Shown here piece by piece: positions 17,477 through 26,039 of a DNA stretch of 64,000 bases. Both the position numbers and the translations under genes were made by a program. The first letter of the stretch is position 1. Every line of letters begins with the position of its first letter. Origin of the DNA: Pseudomonas sp. URMO17WK12:I11 (GTDB lineage: Bacteria; Pseudomonadota; Gammaproteobacteria; Pseudomonadales; Pseudomonadaceae). The stretch spans positions 151,300-215,299 of the forward strand of contig NZ_VEDF01000010.1 in the NCBI RefSeq assembly GCF_007677725.1, in the 5' to 3' direction. The notes beneath the pieces are model-generated. The model worked only from the letters and a program-made list of their open reading frames with translations, did not search any database and was not told the origin of the DNA.

Positions 17477-18253
17477 CTACCAGCCAAACAGGGCGCAGGC
17501 ATTGCGAGTGCTGGCCTGCGCCAGCGCGTCGGCGTCGACGCCCAGCAATGGCGCCAGTGCTTGCGCGATCGCCGGCAGGTGCTCGGGGCTGTTGCGCTGG
17601 CCGGCGAACATGGCCGGGGCCATGTCGGGCGCATCGGTTTCCAGGACCAGGCCCTCCAGTGGCAGGCGCGCGAGGGTCTTGCGCAGCCGCAGTGCCTGCG
17701 GCCAGGTCGCGGCGCCGCCAAGGCCCAGGCGAAAACCCAGCTTGAGGTATTCACGCGCCTCTTCGTAACTGCCGGCGAAGGCGTGGATCACGCCTGCCCG
17801 TGCAGGTTTGTAGCGCTTGAGGGTGGCAATCACCTGGGCATGGCTGCGGCGCACGTGCAGCAAGGACGGCAGCTCGAACTCGCAGGCCAGTTGCAGCTGC
17901 GCCTCGAACAGGGCCTGCTGGCGCGCTCTGTCCAGGCCCTCGAGGTAATAGTCCAGGCCGTACTCACCGACCGCGCAAAGCCGCTGAGCGCCGTGCAGGC
18001 GCTCGAGCCACTGGCGCAGTAGCGCCAGATGCTCAGGCTGGTGCTGGTCCAGGTACACCGGATGCAGGCCCAATGCCGCGTAAACGTTATCGTGCGTACG
18101 AGCCAGGTCCCAGACCCGCTGAAGATTGTCTGCATGAACGCCTAGCACCACCACACGCTCGACGCCGGCGGCAGCGGCGTGGGCCAGCACCTGGCTGCGG
18201 TCGGCATCGAAGTCGGGGAAGTCCAGGTGGGTGTGCGTGTCGATCAAGCGCAT
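17477..18253 (-). CDS. TatD-family metal-dependent hydrolase
   Basis: A 258-residue TIM-barrel hydrolase of the amidohydrolase superfamily. The metal ligands are in DTHTHLDFPDFD (residues 5-16), with further His/Glu/Asp in VGEYGLDYYLEGLDRARQQ, PSLLHVRRSHAQV, GVIHAFAGSYEEA and VLETDAPDMAP. Relatives are 3'-5' DNases acting on single strands and in repair, but the substrate here is unproven. It begins 2 bp after the fruR stop on the same strand and is probably co-transcribed with fruR. That is the arrangement I recall from other P. putida-group genomes. Confidence 0.93.
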   Translation of the reverse strand: MRLIDTHTHLDFPDFDADRSQVLAHAAAAGVERVVVLGVHADNLQRVWDLARTHDNVYAALGLHPVYLDQHQPEHLALLRQWLERLHGAQRLCAVGEYGLDYYLEGLDRARQQALFEAQLQLACEFELPSLLHVRRSHAQVIATLKRYKPARAGVIHAFAGSYEEAREYLKLGFRLGLGGAATWPQALRLRKTLARLPLEGLVLETDAPDMAPAMFAGQRNSPEHLPAIAQALAPLLGVDADALAQASTRNACALFGW

Positions 18254-18255
18254 GG

Positions 18256-19251
18256 TCAGGCCGCGGCGATGCGTTGCTTGAAGGTGCGGCCGATGGCGTG
18301 CACACCGGGCTCGTAGCGTTTCTCTTCAATCGCCGCCAACGCAAGCTCCAGGGCGGTGGCGGCGATGGCGCCGTGCTGCTGGGCCATCGCGTTGACCGGC
18401 AAGGGCAGGAAATCGAGCAATTGGTTGTCACCGAAAGTGCCCAACTGCAGCTGGCGCGAGTCGGCGGGGCGCGCTTGCAGGGTATCGAATACCCCCTGCA
18501 GCAGCACATAGGACGTCGTCACCAACGCGTCCGGCAAGCCGCCGTGTTCCTCGATCAACTGCTGCATCAGGCGTTGCCCGCATTCGCGGCTGAAAGCCTC
18601 GCCGGCATAGCGACGCACCACCCCTTGATAGCCCTGCATGGCTTCGTCGAAGCCGCCGGCGCGGGCCTGGCTGACCGACAGCTCCGGGCGTGCGGCTATC
18701 AGGGCGATACTGGCGGGCGCAGTGGCCAGCAAGCTACCGGCCAGTTGCCGACTGGCCTCACGGTCATCGCTGATGACCGAGCAGAAATGCCGGGGGTCCA
18801 GACGTCGGTCGATGGCGATGACCGGCAGGCCCTTGTCCAGCAGTTCGAGGTAGCTGTCATCCTCAGGGGGCAGGCAGCTGGCGACGAACAGCGCATCGCA
18901 GCGGCGGGCGCGGAACAGCTGCTGCAACTGGCGCTCGCTGTCGGGGCGATCATCGCTGCTGGCGATCAGCAGCTGGTAGCCGCGGGCACGCGCCCCTTGC
19001 TCGAGCTGTTTGGCGATACGCGCGTAGCTGGGGTTCTCCAGATCCGGGAGAATGAAGCCCAGCGTACGGGTGTGCCGGCTGCGCAGGCCAGCGGCTTGCG
19101 GGTTGGGGGTAAAGCCATGGGCCTCGACCACGGCGCGCACGCGCTCGACCGTGCTGGCGCTGATGCGCTGCTGCTCGGCCTTGCCATTGATGACGTAACT
19201 GGCAGTGGTCACGGATACACCGGCCAGACGGGCGATATCGCTGAGTTTCAC
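18256..19251 (-). CDS. fruR: Fructose repressor FruR/Cra, LacI family
   Basis: A 331-residue transcription repressor. The N-terminal LacI-type helix-turn-helix is KLSDIARLAGVSVTTASYVI (~2-21), then a hinge helix (PNPQAAGLRSRHTRTLGFI) and a periplasmic-binding-protein-like effector domain. In P. putida the effector is fructose 1-phosphate, and the known targets are fruBKA. The GTG start at 19251 was chosen because the HTH begins at once and AAGGA lies 8-9 bases upstream; longer in-frame starts add a non-conserved leader. It is divergent from fruB, with its operator at 19410-19421 between them, and is followed after 2 bp by the tatD-family gene. Confidence 0.96.
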   Translation of the reverse strand: MKLSDIARLAGVSVTTASYVINGKAEQQRISASTVERVRAVVEAHGFTPNPQAAGLRSRHTRTLGFILPDLENPSYARIAKQLEQGARARGYQLLIASSDDRPDSERQLQQLFRARRCDALFVASCLPPEDDSYLELLDKGLPVIAIDRRLDPRHFCSVISDDREASRQLAGSLLATAPASIALIAARPELSVSQARAGGFDEAMQGYQGVVRRYAGEAFSRECGQRLMQQLIEEHGGLPDALVTTSYVLLQGVFDTLQARPADSRQLQLGTFGDNQLLDFLPLPVNAMAQQHGAIAATALELALAAIEEKRYEPGVHAIGRTFKQRIAAA

Positions 19252-19409
19252 CGAATTTTCCTTGTTATTGCCGGGGCTGGCTACGGCACCAGCCCCGGGT
19301 AGTTTGACCGCGAACGGGCGCTGCGCGCAGGCGACCATTGTCGCAATTGTCCGACAGGATGGGGCTTTTGCCTCGGGAGATTATCGAGTAACGTGGCCGC
19401 CTGGTCAGA

Positions 19410-19421
19410 TTAAACGTTTCA
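19410..19421. promoter_or_regulatory. FruR/Cra operator
   Basis: TTAAACGTTTCA, the operator sequence described for Cra upstream of fruB in P. putida. It lies 128 bp before the fruB start and 158 bp before the fruR start in the shared control region (19252-19549), so it could control both. Confidence 0.88.
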
Positions 19422-19549
19422 GCTAGCCCATTTTTCTGCCTCGATGGCGCCTGTGCAAAGCCGTCGAACTGGCTGATTCTGTGAATATCACAACAATACC
19501 TCAGTACCTGGCATCAAAATCAAATCCGGGACTGCAAAAGGAGAAGGTC

Positions 19550-22402
19550 ATGCTCGAGCTCGCCACAGGCCAGATAGCCATGGGCCAGACGGCTGTCGAC
19601 AAGCAGGCGGCATTGCGCTTGCTGGCCGACCGCCTGGTCGCCGATGGCCTGGTCGCCGAAGGTTATCTGCAAGGCCTGCAGGCGCGTGAAGCGCAGGGTT
19701 CGACCTTCCTCGGTCAAGGCATCGCGATCCCCCATGGCACGCCGCAGACCCGCGACCTGGTGTTCGCCACCGGTGTGCGGCTGCTGCAGTTCCCCGAGGG
19801 CGTGGATTGGGGCGATGGGCAAATCGTCTACCTGGCCATCGGCATCGCTGCGCGGTCCGACGAGCACCTGCGGCTGCTGCAACTGCTGACCCGTGCGCTG
19901 GGCGAGACCGACCTGGCCGAGGCATTGCGCCGGGCCAGTTCGGCCGAAGCGTTGCTCAAGCTCCTGCAAGGTGCGCCGCAAGCACTGGCGCTCGATGCGC
20001 AACTGGTAGGGTTGAATCTGCCAGCCGAGGATTTCGACGAACTGGCCTGGCGCGGCGCACGCCTGCTGCAGCGCGCAGGATGCGTCGACAATGGCTTTGC
20101 CGCAGTGTTGCAGCAGGCCGAACCGTTGCCGTTGGGCGAAGGGTTGTGGTGGCTGCACAGCGAGCGCCAGGTGCGCCAGCCTGGGCTTGCCTTCCTCACC
20201 CCACAACAGCCGCTGCGTTACCGCGACCAACCGCTCAATGGCCTGTTCTGCCTGGCCAGCCTTGGCGCTGCGCACCAGGCGCTGCTCGAGCGCTTGTGCG
20301 AGGTGCTGATCGAAGGCCGAGGCCAAACCCTTTATCAAGCCACCAGCAGCCGCGCGGTGCTGGAAGTGCTGGGCGGTGAGGCGCCGGCCGACTGGCCGAC
20401 GGCGCGTATCGTGCTGGCCAACGCCCACGGGCTGCATGCGCGCCCGGCGAAGATTCTCGCGCAGTTGGCCAAGGCCTTCGAGGGCGATATCCGCTTGCGG
20501 GTCCTCGACAGCGCGCAGCCGGCGGTGTCGATCAAGAGCCTGAGCAAGCTGCTGAGCCTGGGCGTGCGCCGTGGCCAGGAACTGGAACTGAGCGCCGAGC
20601 CGTCGATTGCCGGCGATGCCCTGCCCGCGCTGCTGGCGGCTATCGAGCAAGGCCTGGGTGAAGAGGTCGAAGCGCTACCGCCCACCGCCGGCAGCGAACC
20701 CGCAACAGCGGTCGAACATCTTGAGGCGCCGGTGGCAGGCAGCCGCGTCCAGGGTGTCAGCGCTTCGCCCGGGATTGCCAGTGGCCCGGCGCATGTATGC
20801 GTCGAGCGCGAGATCGATTACCCGCTGCGCGGTGACTCGCCGGCCCAGGAGCGCGCCAAGCTGCGCGATGCCTTGCAGGCCGTGCATGCAGAGCTGCAAG
20901 CCCTTGTCGAACGCAGCGACAAGGCGATTGGTGAAATCTTCGTCACCCACCAGGAGATGCTTGCCGACCCCGCGCTGACTGACGAGGCCGAGCTGCGCCT
21001 GGCCCAGGGCGAGAGTGCAGCTGCCGCGTGGATGGCGGTGATCGATGCGGCAGCGCGCCAACAGGAGGCGCTGCACGATGCCCTGCTGGCCGAGCGCGCG
21101 GCCGACCTGCGTGACGTCGGTCGCCGGGTGTTGGCCCAGTTGTGCGGGCTGCAGGCGCAAGCCGAACCCGAACAACCCTACGTACTGGTGATGGCGGAGG
21201 TCGGCCCGTCCGATGTCGCGCGCCTGGACCCTGCCCGTGTCGCCGGCATCGTCACCGCCTACGGTGGCGCCACTGCACACAGCGCCATCGTCGCCCGGGC
21301 CCTGGGCATTCCGGCTGTGGTCGGCGTCGGCCCGGCGGTCCTGCTGCTCGCGGCCGGCACGCCGCTGTTGCTCGATGGACAGCGCGGCGCAGTCACCGTC
21401 GCGCCGCCAGCAGAGGTGCTGCAACGGGCATTGGCCGAGCGCGAGCAGCGCGAGCAGCGCCTGCAGGCCGCCTGGGCGAAACGCCACGACCCGGCGGTGA
21501 CTCGCGATGGCCACGCCGTCGAGGTGTTCGCCAACATTGGCGAAAGCAGCGGCATCGACAAGGTCGTGGAGCAGGGTGCCGAGGGCATTGGCCTGCTGCG
21601 CACCGAACTGATCTTCATGGCCCATTCGCAGGCGCCGGACGTCGCTACCCAGGAAGCCGAGTACCGACGCGTGCTCGACGGCCTCGGCGGTCGGCCGCTG
21701 GTGGTGCGCACGCTCGATGTAGGCGGTGACAAACCACTGCCGTATTGGCCGATCGCGGCCGAGGAAAACCCGTTTCTCGGGGTGCGTGGCGTGCGCCTGA
21801 CCCTGCAGCGGCCGCAGATCATGGAGGATCAGCTGCGCGCCCTGTTGCGCGCCGCCGATCAGCGCCCGCTGCGCATCATGTTCCCGATGGTTGGCCAGCT
21901 GCATGAGTGGCGCGAGGCCCGCGCCATGGTCGAGCGTCTGCGCCAGGAAACGCCGGTTGCCGACCTGCAGGTCGGCATCATGGTCGAAGTGCCTTCGGCC
22001 GCCTTGCTCGCCCCGCAGCTGGCCCGTGAAGTGGACTTCTTCAGCATCGGCACCAACGACCTGACCCAATACACCTTGGCCATCGACCGTGGCCATCCGA
22101 GCCTGTCGGCTCAGGCCGACGGCCTCGACCCGGCGGTGCTGAGCCTGATCGACATGACCGTACGCGCAGCCCATGCCCAGGGCAAGTGGGTCGGTGTCTG
22201 TGGCGAGCTGGCGGCTGACCCGCAGGCGGTGGCAGTACTGCTGGGCCTGGACGTCGACGAACTGAGCGTGGCCGCCCGCAGTATTGCCGAAGTCAAGGCG
22301 TTGGTACGCCAGACCGATCATCAAGCGGCTCGCGCCCTGGCGCGCGAAGCCCTGCAACAAGACAGCGCCGCTGCGGTTCGCGCGCTGGTGGAGCGTTTCT
22401 GA
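19550..22402 (+). CDS. fruB: PTS multiphosphoryl transfer protein FruB (EIIA-HPr-EI)
   Basis: A 950-residue fusion that carries phosphate from PEP to the fructose transporter. Domains: EIIA-Fru (~1-145) with His62 in AIPHGTPQT; a linker region (~150-280) related to the spacer in other FruB proteins; HPr (~285-370) with His296 in AHGLHARPAK; Enzyme I (~425-950) with His577 in GGATAHSAIVA and the PEP-binding stretches FSIGTNDLTQYTLAIDRGHP and GVCGELAADP. The ATG at 19550 was chosen over an upstream ATG at 19481 because AGGAG precedes it and the EIIA fold starts there. Its stop is directly followed by the fruK ATG. Expression should be repressed by FruR and relieved by fructose 1-phosphate. Confidence 0.97.
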   Translation: MLELATGQIAMGQTAVDKQAALRLLADRLVADGLVAEGYLQGLQAREAQGSTFLGQGIAIPHGTPQTRDLVFATGVRLLQFPEGVDWGDGQIVYLAIGIAARSDEHLRLLQLLTRALGETDLAEALRRASSAEALLKLLQGAPQALALDAQLVGLNLPAEDFDELAWRGARLLQRAGCVDNGFAAVLQQAEPLPLGEGLWWLHSERQVRQPGLAFLTPQQPLRYRDQPLNGLFCLASLGAAHQALLERLCEVLIEGRGQTLYQATSSRAVLEVLGGEAPADWPTARIVLANAHGLHARPAKILAQLAKAFEGDIRLRVLDSAQPAVSIKSLSKLLSLGVRRGQELELSAEPSIAGDALPALLAAIEQGLGEEVEALPPTAGSEPATAVEHLEAPVAGSRVQGVSASPGIASGPAHVCVEREIDYPLRGDSPAQERAKLRDALQAVHAELQALVERSDKAIGEIFVTHQEMLADPALTDEAELRLAQGESAAAAWMAVIDAAARQQEALHDALLAERAADLRDVGRRVLAQLCGLQAQAEPEQPYVLVMAEVGPSDVARLDPARVAGIVTAYGGATAHSAIVARALGIPAVVGVGPAVLLLAAGTPLLLDGQRGAVTVAPPAEVLQRALAEREQREQRLQAAWAKRHDPAVTRDGHAVEVFANIGESSGIDKVVEQGAEGIGLLRTELIFMAHSQAPDVATQEAEYRRVLDGLGGRPLVVRTLDVGGDKPLPYWPIAAEENPFLGVRGVRLTLQRPQIMEDQLRALLRAADQRPLRIMFPMVGQLHEWREARAMVERLRQETPVADLQVGIMVEVPSAALLAPQLAREVDFFSIGTNDLTQYTLAIDRGHPSLSAQADGLDPAVLSLIDMTVRAAHAQGKWVGVCGELAADPQAVAVLLGLDVDELSVAARSIAEVKALVRQTDHQAARALAREALQQDSAAAVRALVERF

Positions 22403-23347
22403 ATGGCCAAGATCCTCACCCTGACCCTCAACCCGGCACTGGACATCACCGTCAGTCTGGAGCGCTTGCGCCCAGGGCAGGTCAACCGTGCCCAGGCGCA
22501 ACTCAGCCATGCTGCCGGCAAAGGCCTGAACGTGGCGCAAGTGCTCGCCGACCTGGGGCATGACGTCACCGTCGGCGGCTTTCTGGGCCGCGACAACCTG
22601 CAAGCGTTCCAAGCGCTGATCGCTCGTCGTGGCTTTGCCGACTGCTTCGTGCATGTCGACGGCGAAACCCGCAGCAACCTCAAACTGGTCGAGGCCGATG
22701 GCCAGGTCACCGACATCAACGGGCCTGGGCCTGTGGTGGATGAAGCGGCCTGCGCCGAGCTGCTGCGCCGCCTTGAACAGGTGGCACCTGGGCATGCGGC
22801 AGTGGTGGTGGCCGGAAGCCTGCCGCGAGGCATCAGCCCTGCCTGGCTGCGGCAGTTGCTCGAGCGCTTGCAAGCATTGGGATTGAAGGTGGCGTTGGAC
22901 AGCAGCGGCGAGGCCCTGCGCGCCGGCTTGCAGAGTGCGCCCTGGTTGGTCAAACCCAACACCGAAGAGCTGGGCGAAGTGCTTGGCCTGAGCGTGCAGA
23001 GCGCCGCTGAACAGCGCGCGGCGGCCGAGCGTCTGCTCGCCAGCGGCGTCGAGCATGTGGTGGTGTCGGCCGGCGAGCAGGGTGTGCGCTGGTTCAGCGC
23101 CGCTCATGCGCTGCAGGCGCGGCCGCCCAAGGTGTCGGTGGCCAGTACCGTGGGTGCCGGGGATTCGCTGGTAGCTGGCATGCTCCACGGCTTGTTGGCC
23201 GAGGAAGACGCGCAGCAGACCTTGCGCCGCGCCACCGCGATCGCCGCCCAAGCCGTGACGCAAATCGGCTTCGGCATCTGCGATCGCCAGCAACTGGCGG
23301 CGCTTGAAGCCGCCGTGCAACTGACAGAACAACAAGAGGGTTGCTGA
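22403..23347 (+). CDS. fruK: 1-phosphofructokinase
   Basis: A 314-residue PfkB/ribokinase-family enzyme that phosphorylates fructose 1-phosphate to fructose 1,6-bisphosphate with ATP. The start MAKILTLTLNPALDITVSLE is typical, followed by HAAGKGLNVAQVLADLG and the catalytic anion-hole motif STVGAGDSLVAGMLHG near the C-terminus, with the catalytic Asp in GAGD. It begins immediately after the fruB stop codon and its own stop shares bases with the fruA start (ATGA at 23347). The three genes form one operon. Confidence 0.97.
   Translation: MAKILTLTLNPALDITVSLERLRPGQVNRAQAQLSHAAGKGLNVAQVLADLGHDVTVGGFLGRDNLQAFQALIARRGFADCFVHVDGETRSNLKLVEADGQVTDINGPGPVVDEAACAELLRRLEQVAPGHAAVVVAGSLPRGISPAWLRQLLERLQALGLKVALDSSGEALRAGLQSAPWLVKPNTEELGEVLGLSVQSAAEQRAAAERLLASGVEHVVVSAGEQGVRWFSAAHALQARPPKVSVASTVGAGDSLVAGMLHGLLAEEDAQQTLRRATAIAAQAVTQIGFGICDRQQLAALEAAVQLTEQQEGC
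23325..23337 (+). promoter_or_regulatory. A-rich Hfq/Crc-type motif overlapping the fruA ribosome-binding site
   Basis: CAGAACAACAAGA runs into the GAGGG ribosome-binding site of fruA (ATG 23347). AACAACAA matches the AANAANAA pattern of Hfq/Crc translational repression, and covering the ribosome site would directly block fruA translation. The same 13 bases precede the chemoreceptor at 15443. Confidence 0.55.
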
Positions 23348-25077
23348 TGAACATCGCCATCGTCACCGCCTGCCCCAACGGGCAGGTTTCCAGCGTCCTC
23401 AGTGCCCGCCTGCTGGCGGCCGCGGCCCAGCGTCGCGGCTGGAGCACCAGCGTCGAAGTGCTCGATACCGAGCATCCCGAGCGCCAGCTCAGCGCCGCGC
23501 AGATCGCCGAGGCCGACTGGGTGTTGGTGATCAGCACCGGCCCGGTGGATCTGGCGCGCTTCGCCGGCAAGCGGGTCTACCAGAGCACGCCTGCACAGGC
23601 GCTGGCCGACCGCGAGGGTTTTCTCGACGAAGCGGCAGCCAAGGCCGAGATGCTGACGGCGCAGGCCAGCGCTGCTGCGCCGGTGGCGGCAGTGCGCATG
23701 GTTGCGGTCACTGCCTGCCCGACCGGCGTGGCACACACCTTCATGGCTGCCGAGGCACTGCAGCAGGCAGCGCAGCAGTTGGGCTATGAGCTGAGCGTCG
23801 AAACCCAGGGCTCGGTGGGTGCGCGCAACCCGCTGTCGGCCGAGACCATCGCCGCTGCCGATGTGGTAGTGCTGGCTGCCGACATCGAAGTGCCGACGGC
23901 GCGCTTTGCCGGCAAACGCATCTACCGCTGCGGCACCGGCATTGCGCTCAAGCAGGCGCGTGCCACCTTGGACAAGGCCCTGGCCGAGGCCAAGGTCGAG
24001 AGCGCGGCCGACGGTGCCACAGCAGCGCCGGCCAAGGCCGAGAAGGCCGGGGTCTACAAACATCTTTTGACCGGCGTGTCTTTCATGCTGCCGATGGTGG
24101 TGGCAGGGGGGCTGTTGATTGCCCTGTCCTTCGTGTTCGGCATCGAAGCCTACAAGGAGGCCGGCAGCTTGCCGGCGGCGCTGATGCAGATCGGCGGCGA
24201 GGCGGCCTTCAAGCTGATGGTGCCGCTGCTGGCGGGCTACATCGCCTGGTCGATCGCCGACCGACCGGGCCTGGCGCCGGGCATGATCGGTGGTCTGCTG
24301 GCCAGTACCCTGGGCGCCGGCTTCATTGGCGGCATCGTCGCCGGTTTTCTTGCCGGCTACAGCGCCAAGGCCATTGCCCGCTGGGCGCGCCTGCCGAGCA
24401 GCCTGGAGGCGCTCAAGCCGATTCTGATCATTCCACTGCTGGCCAGCCTGTTCACCGGCCTGGTGATGATCTATGTGGTCGGCCAACCGGTGGCAGCGAT
24501 GCTCGAGGGGCTGACGCAGTTTCTCGACAGCATGGGCACCACCAACGCCATCCTGCTCGGGCTGCTGCTTGGCGGCATGATGTGCGTGGACCTCGGTGGG
24601 CCTATCAACAAGGCCGCCTACGCCTTCTCGGTGGGGCTGCTGGCGTCGTCCAGCTACGCGCCAATGGCGGCGACCATGGCAGCGGGCATGGTGCCCCCGA
24701 TCGGTCTGGGTATTGCCACCTTCCTGGCCCGGCGCAAGTTCGCCCAGAGCGAGCGCGAAGCCGGCAAGGCCGCGTTGGCCCTGGGCCTGTGCTTCATTTC
24801 GGAGGGGGCGATTCCGTTCGCCGCGAAGGACCCGCTGCGGGTCATCCCCGCCAGCATCGCCGGGGGCGCGTTGACCGGTGCATTGTCGATGTATTTCGGC
24901 TGCAAGCTGATGGCGCCGCACGGCGGGCTGTTCGTGCTGCTCATTCCTAATGCGATCAATCACGCGCTGTTGTATCTGTTGGCGATCGTCGCCGGTAGCC
25001 TGGTGACGGCAGTGGTGTACGCCGTCATCAAGAAAAGCGAACAGGTGGAGCTGGCCGTGGCACCGGCGAAGGGCTGA
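23347..25077 (+). CDS. fruA: Fructose-specific PTS permease FruA (EIIB'-EIIB-EIIC)
   Basis: A 576-residue inner-membrane transporter that brings in fructose and phosphorylates it at C1. Domains: a duplicated, degenerate EIIB' (1-100, with CPNGQ at Cys9), the active EIIB (~115-215) with the phosphorylated Cys124 in VTACPTGVAHTFMAAE, and EIIC from ~235 (VYKHLLTGVSFMLPMVVAGG) with about eight to ten membrane segments and the GGPINKAAYAFS stretch. Start at 23347, overlapping the fruK stop by one base. It closes the fruBKA operon. An A-rich motif over its ribosome site suggests separate translational control. Confidence 0.97.
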   Translation: MNIAIVTACPNGQVSSVLSARLLAAAAQRRGWSTSVEVLDTEHPERQLSAAQIAEADWVLVISTGPVDLARFAGKRVYQSTPAQALADREGFLDEAAAKAEMLTAQASAAAPVAAVRMVAVTACPTGVAHTFMAAEALQQAAQQLGYELSVETQGSVGARNPLSAETIAAADVVVLAADIEVPTARFAGKRIYRCGTGIALKQARATLDKALAEAKVESAADGATAAPAKAEKAGVYKHLLTGVSFMLPMVVAGGLLIALSFVFGIEAYKEAGSLPAALMQIGGEAAFKLMVPLLAGYIAWSIADRPGLAPGMIGGLLASTLGAGFIGGIVAGFLAGYSAKAIARWARLPSSLEALKPILIIPLLASLFTGLVMIYVVGQPVAAMLEGLTQFLDSMGTTNAILLGLLLGGMMCVDLGGPINKAAYAFSVGLLASSSYAPMAATMAAGMVPPIGLGIATFLARRKFAQSEREAGKAALALGLCFISEGAIPFAAKDPLRVIPASIAGGALTGALSMYFGCKLMAPHGGLFVLLIPNAINHALLYLLAIVAGSLVTAVVYAVIKKSEQVELAVAPAKG

Positions 25078-25141
25078 AACCTGCTCACGCTCTGCGATCG
25101 CCCTGTCGTCGCGTGAAACCGCTGCGATAGGGCGTTTTCGA

Positions 25142-25363
25142 TCAGCCTCGGCGCTTGTGCCGCAATGGCACGAGCAAGTCACCCAGGCCGTTGTGGTCGA
25201 TCTCATGCATCAACGCCAACAGTCCGCCCAACTCGCCGGCTGGAAAGCCCTTGCGGGCGAACCATGCCAGGTAGTCACCCGGCAAATCCGCAATCAATCG
25301 CCCTTGGTATTTGCCGAAGGGCATGTTGCGCGTCACCAGCAGTTCCAGTATCTCAGGTTTCAT
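25142..25363 (-). CDS. DUF3820 family protein, 73 residues
   Basis: A small basic cytoplasmic protein of the DUF3820 family: MKPEILELLVTRNMPFGKYQ, then GRLIADLPGDYLAWFARKGF and a basic tail PLRHKRRG. The family has been labelled a quorum-sensing-regulated virulence factor in P. aeruginosa, but no activity is established. Start at 25363 because GAGG lies 6-7 bases upstream; a longer frame to 25426 adds a non-conserved leader. It ends 64 bp from the fruA stop, convergently. Confidence 0.85.
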   Translation of the reverse strand: MKPEILELLVTRNMPFGKYQGRLIADLPGDYLAWFARKGFPAGELGGLLALMHEIDHNGLGDLLVPLRHKRRG

Positions 25364-25507
25364 CACCAGCCTCTTCATCGAGCGGGTGGCGACGATACTG
25401 CAATCTGCACGGTCCTCCCAGGGCAATCATGCAGAAAACCGTGCCAAGCGGGTTTTTATGAGTAGCTAAATCGCTGATTTATATAGAAATTAACTTTATA
25501 GCCGATT

Positions 25508-25522
25508 TGGCACGATGCCTGC
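25508..25522 (+). promoter_or_regulatory. Candidate sigma-54 promoter before the DUF2383 gene
   Basis: TGGCAC-N5-CTGC with the GG and GC doublets exactly 12 bases apart, as the -24/-12 pattern requires. It sits about 40 bp before the ATG at 25563. The region just upstream (25455-25505) is markedly AT-rich. No enhancer-binding site was recognised. Confidence 0.4.
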
Positions 25523-25562
25523 TCCTCTCCTAGTGACTATCACCTGCCACGGAGTTTGTGCG

Positions 25563-26039
25563 ATGAGCAATGCAAACAAAGAAGTGATCGATATCCTCAA
25601 CGACCTGATCGAGTACAGCAAGGACGGTGAAAAAGGCTTCAAAGAATCGGCCGATGATGTCAAGAACTCGGAACTCAAGGCGTTCTTCGTACAGCGTGCC
25701 GGCGCCTGCGCCAACGCAGCGGCTGAACTGCAGGCTGAAGTGCGTCGCCTGGGCGGCGATCCAGAGACTTCCACCAGCGTGACCGCCGACCTGCACCGCG
25801 GTTGGGTCAACCTGAAGTCCATGCTGACCGGCAAGGACGAAGAGTCTGTGCTCAATGAAGTGGAACGCGGTGAAGACCACGCGCTGAGGGCTTACAAAGA
25901 AGCCCGTGAGAAGCTGGTCAAGCACGGCCACGCTGCCGGTAACTCGACTTATGCGCTGGTCGAAAAGCAACTGCAAGGCGTGCAGCAGAATCACGACCAA
26001 GTCAAGGCGCTGCGTGACGCGGCCCGCGCTCGTTCCTAA
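25563..26039 (+). CDS. PA2169-family four-helix-bundle protein (DUF2383)
   Basis: A 158-residue soluble helical protein of the DUF2383/ferritin-like four-helix group: VIDILNDLIEYSKDGEKGFK at the start, a middle ELQAEVRRLGGDPETS, and EVERGEDHALRAYKEAREKL. The family has ferritin-like topology and is often stress- or stationary-phase-expressed, but its role is unknown. The start ATG 25563 is preceded by CGGAG. A possible sigma-54 promoter lies at 25508-25522. Its stop codon overlaps the stop of the convergent diguanylate cyclase gene by 4 bp. Confidence 0.88.
   Translation: MSNANKEVIDILNDLIEYSKDGEKGFKESADDVKNSELKAFFVQRAGACANAAAELQAEVRRLGGDPETSTSVTADLHRGWVNLKSMLTGKDEESVLNEVERGEDHALRAYKEAREKLVKHGHAAGNSTYALVEKQLQGVQQNHDQVKALRDAARARS

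Noticed and set aside
20675..25206. Two long frames opposite fruB, fruK and fruA (20675-23335 and 23104-25206)
   Set aside because: Shadows of the well-defined fructose genes; low-complexity Gln/Arg/His/Ala sequence and no start signals.
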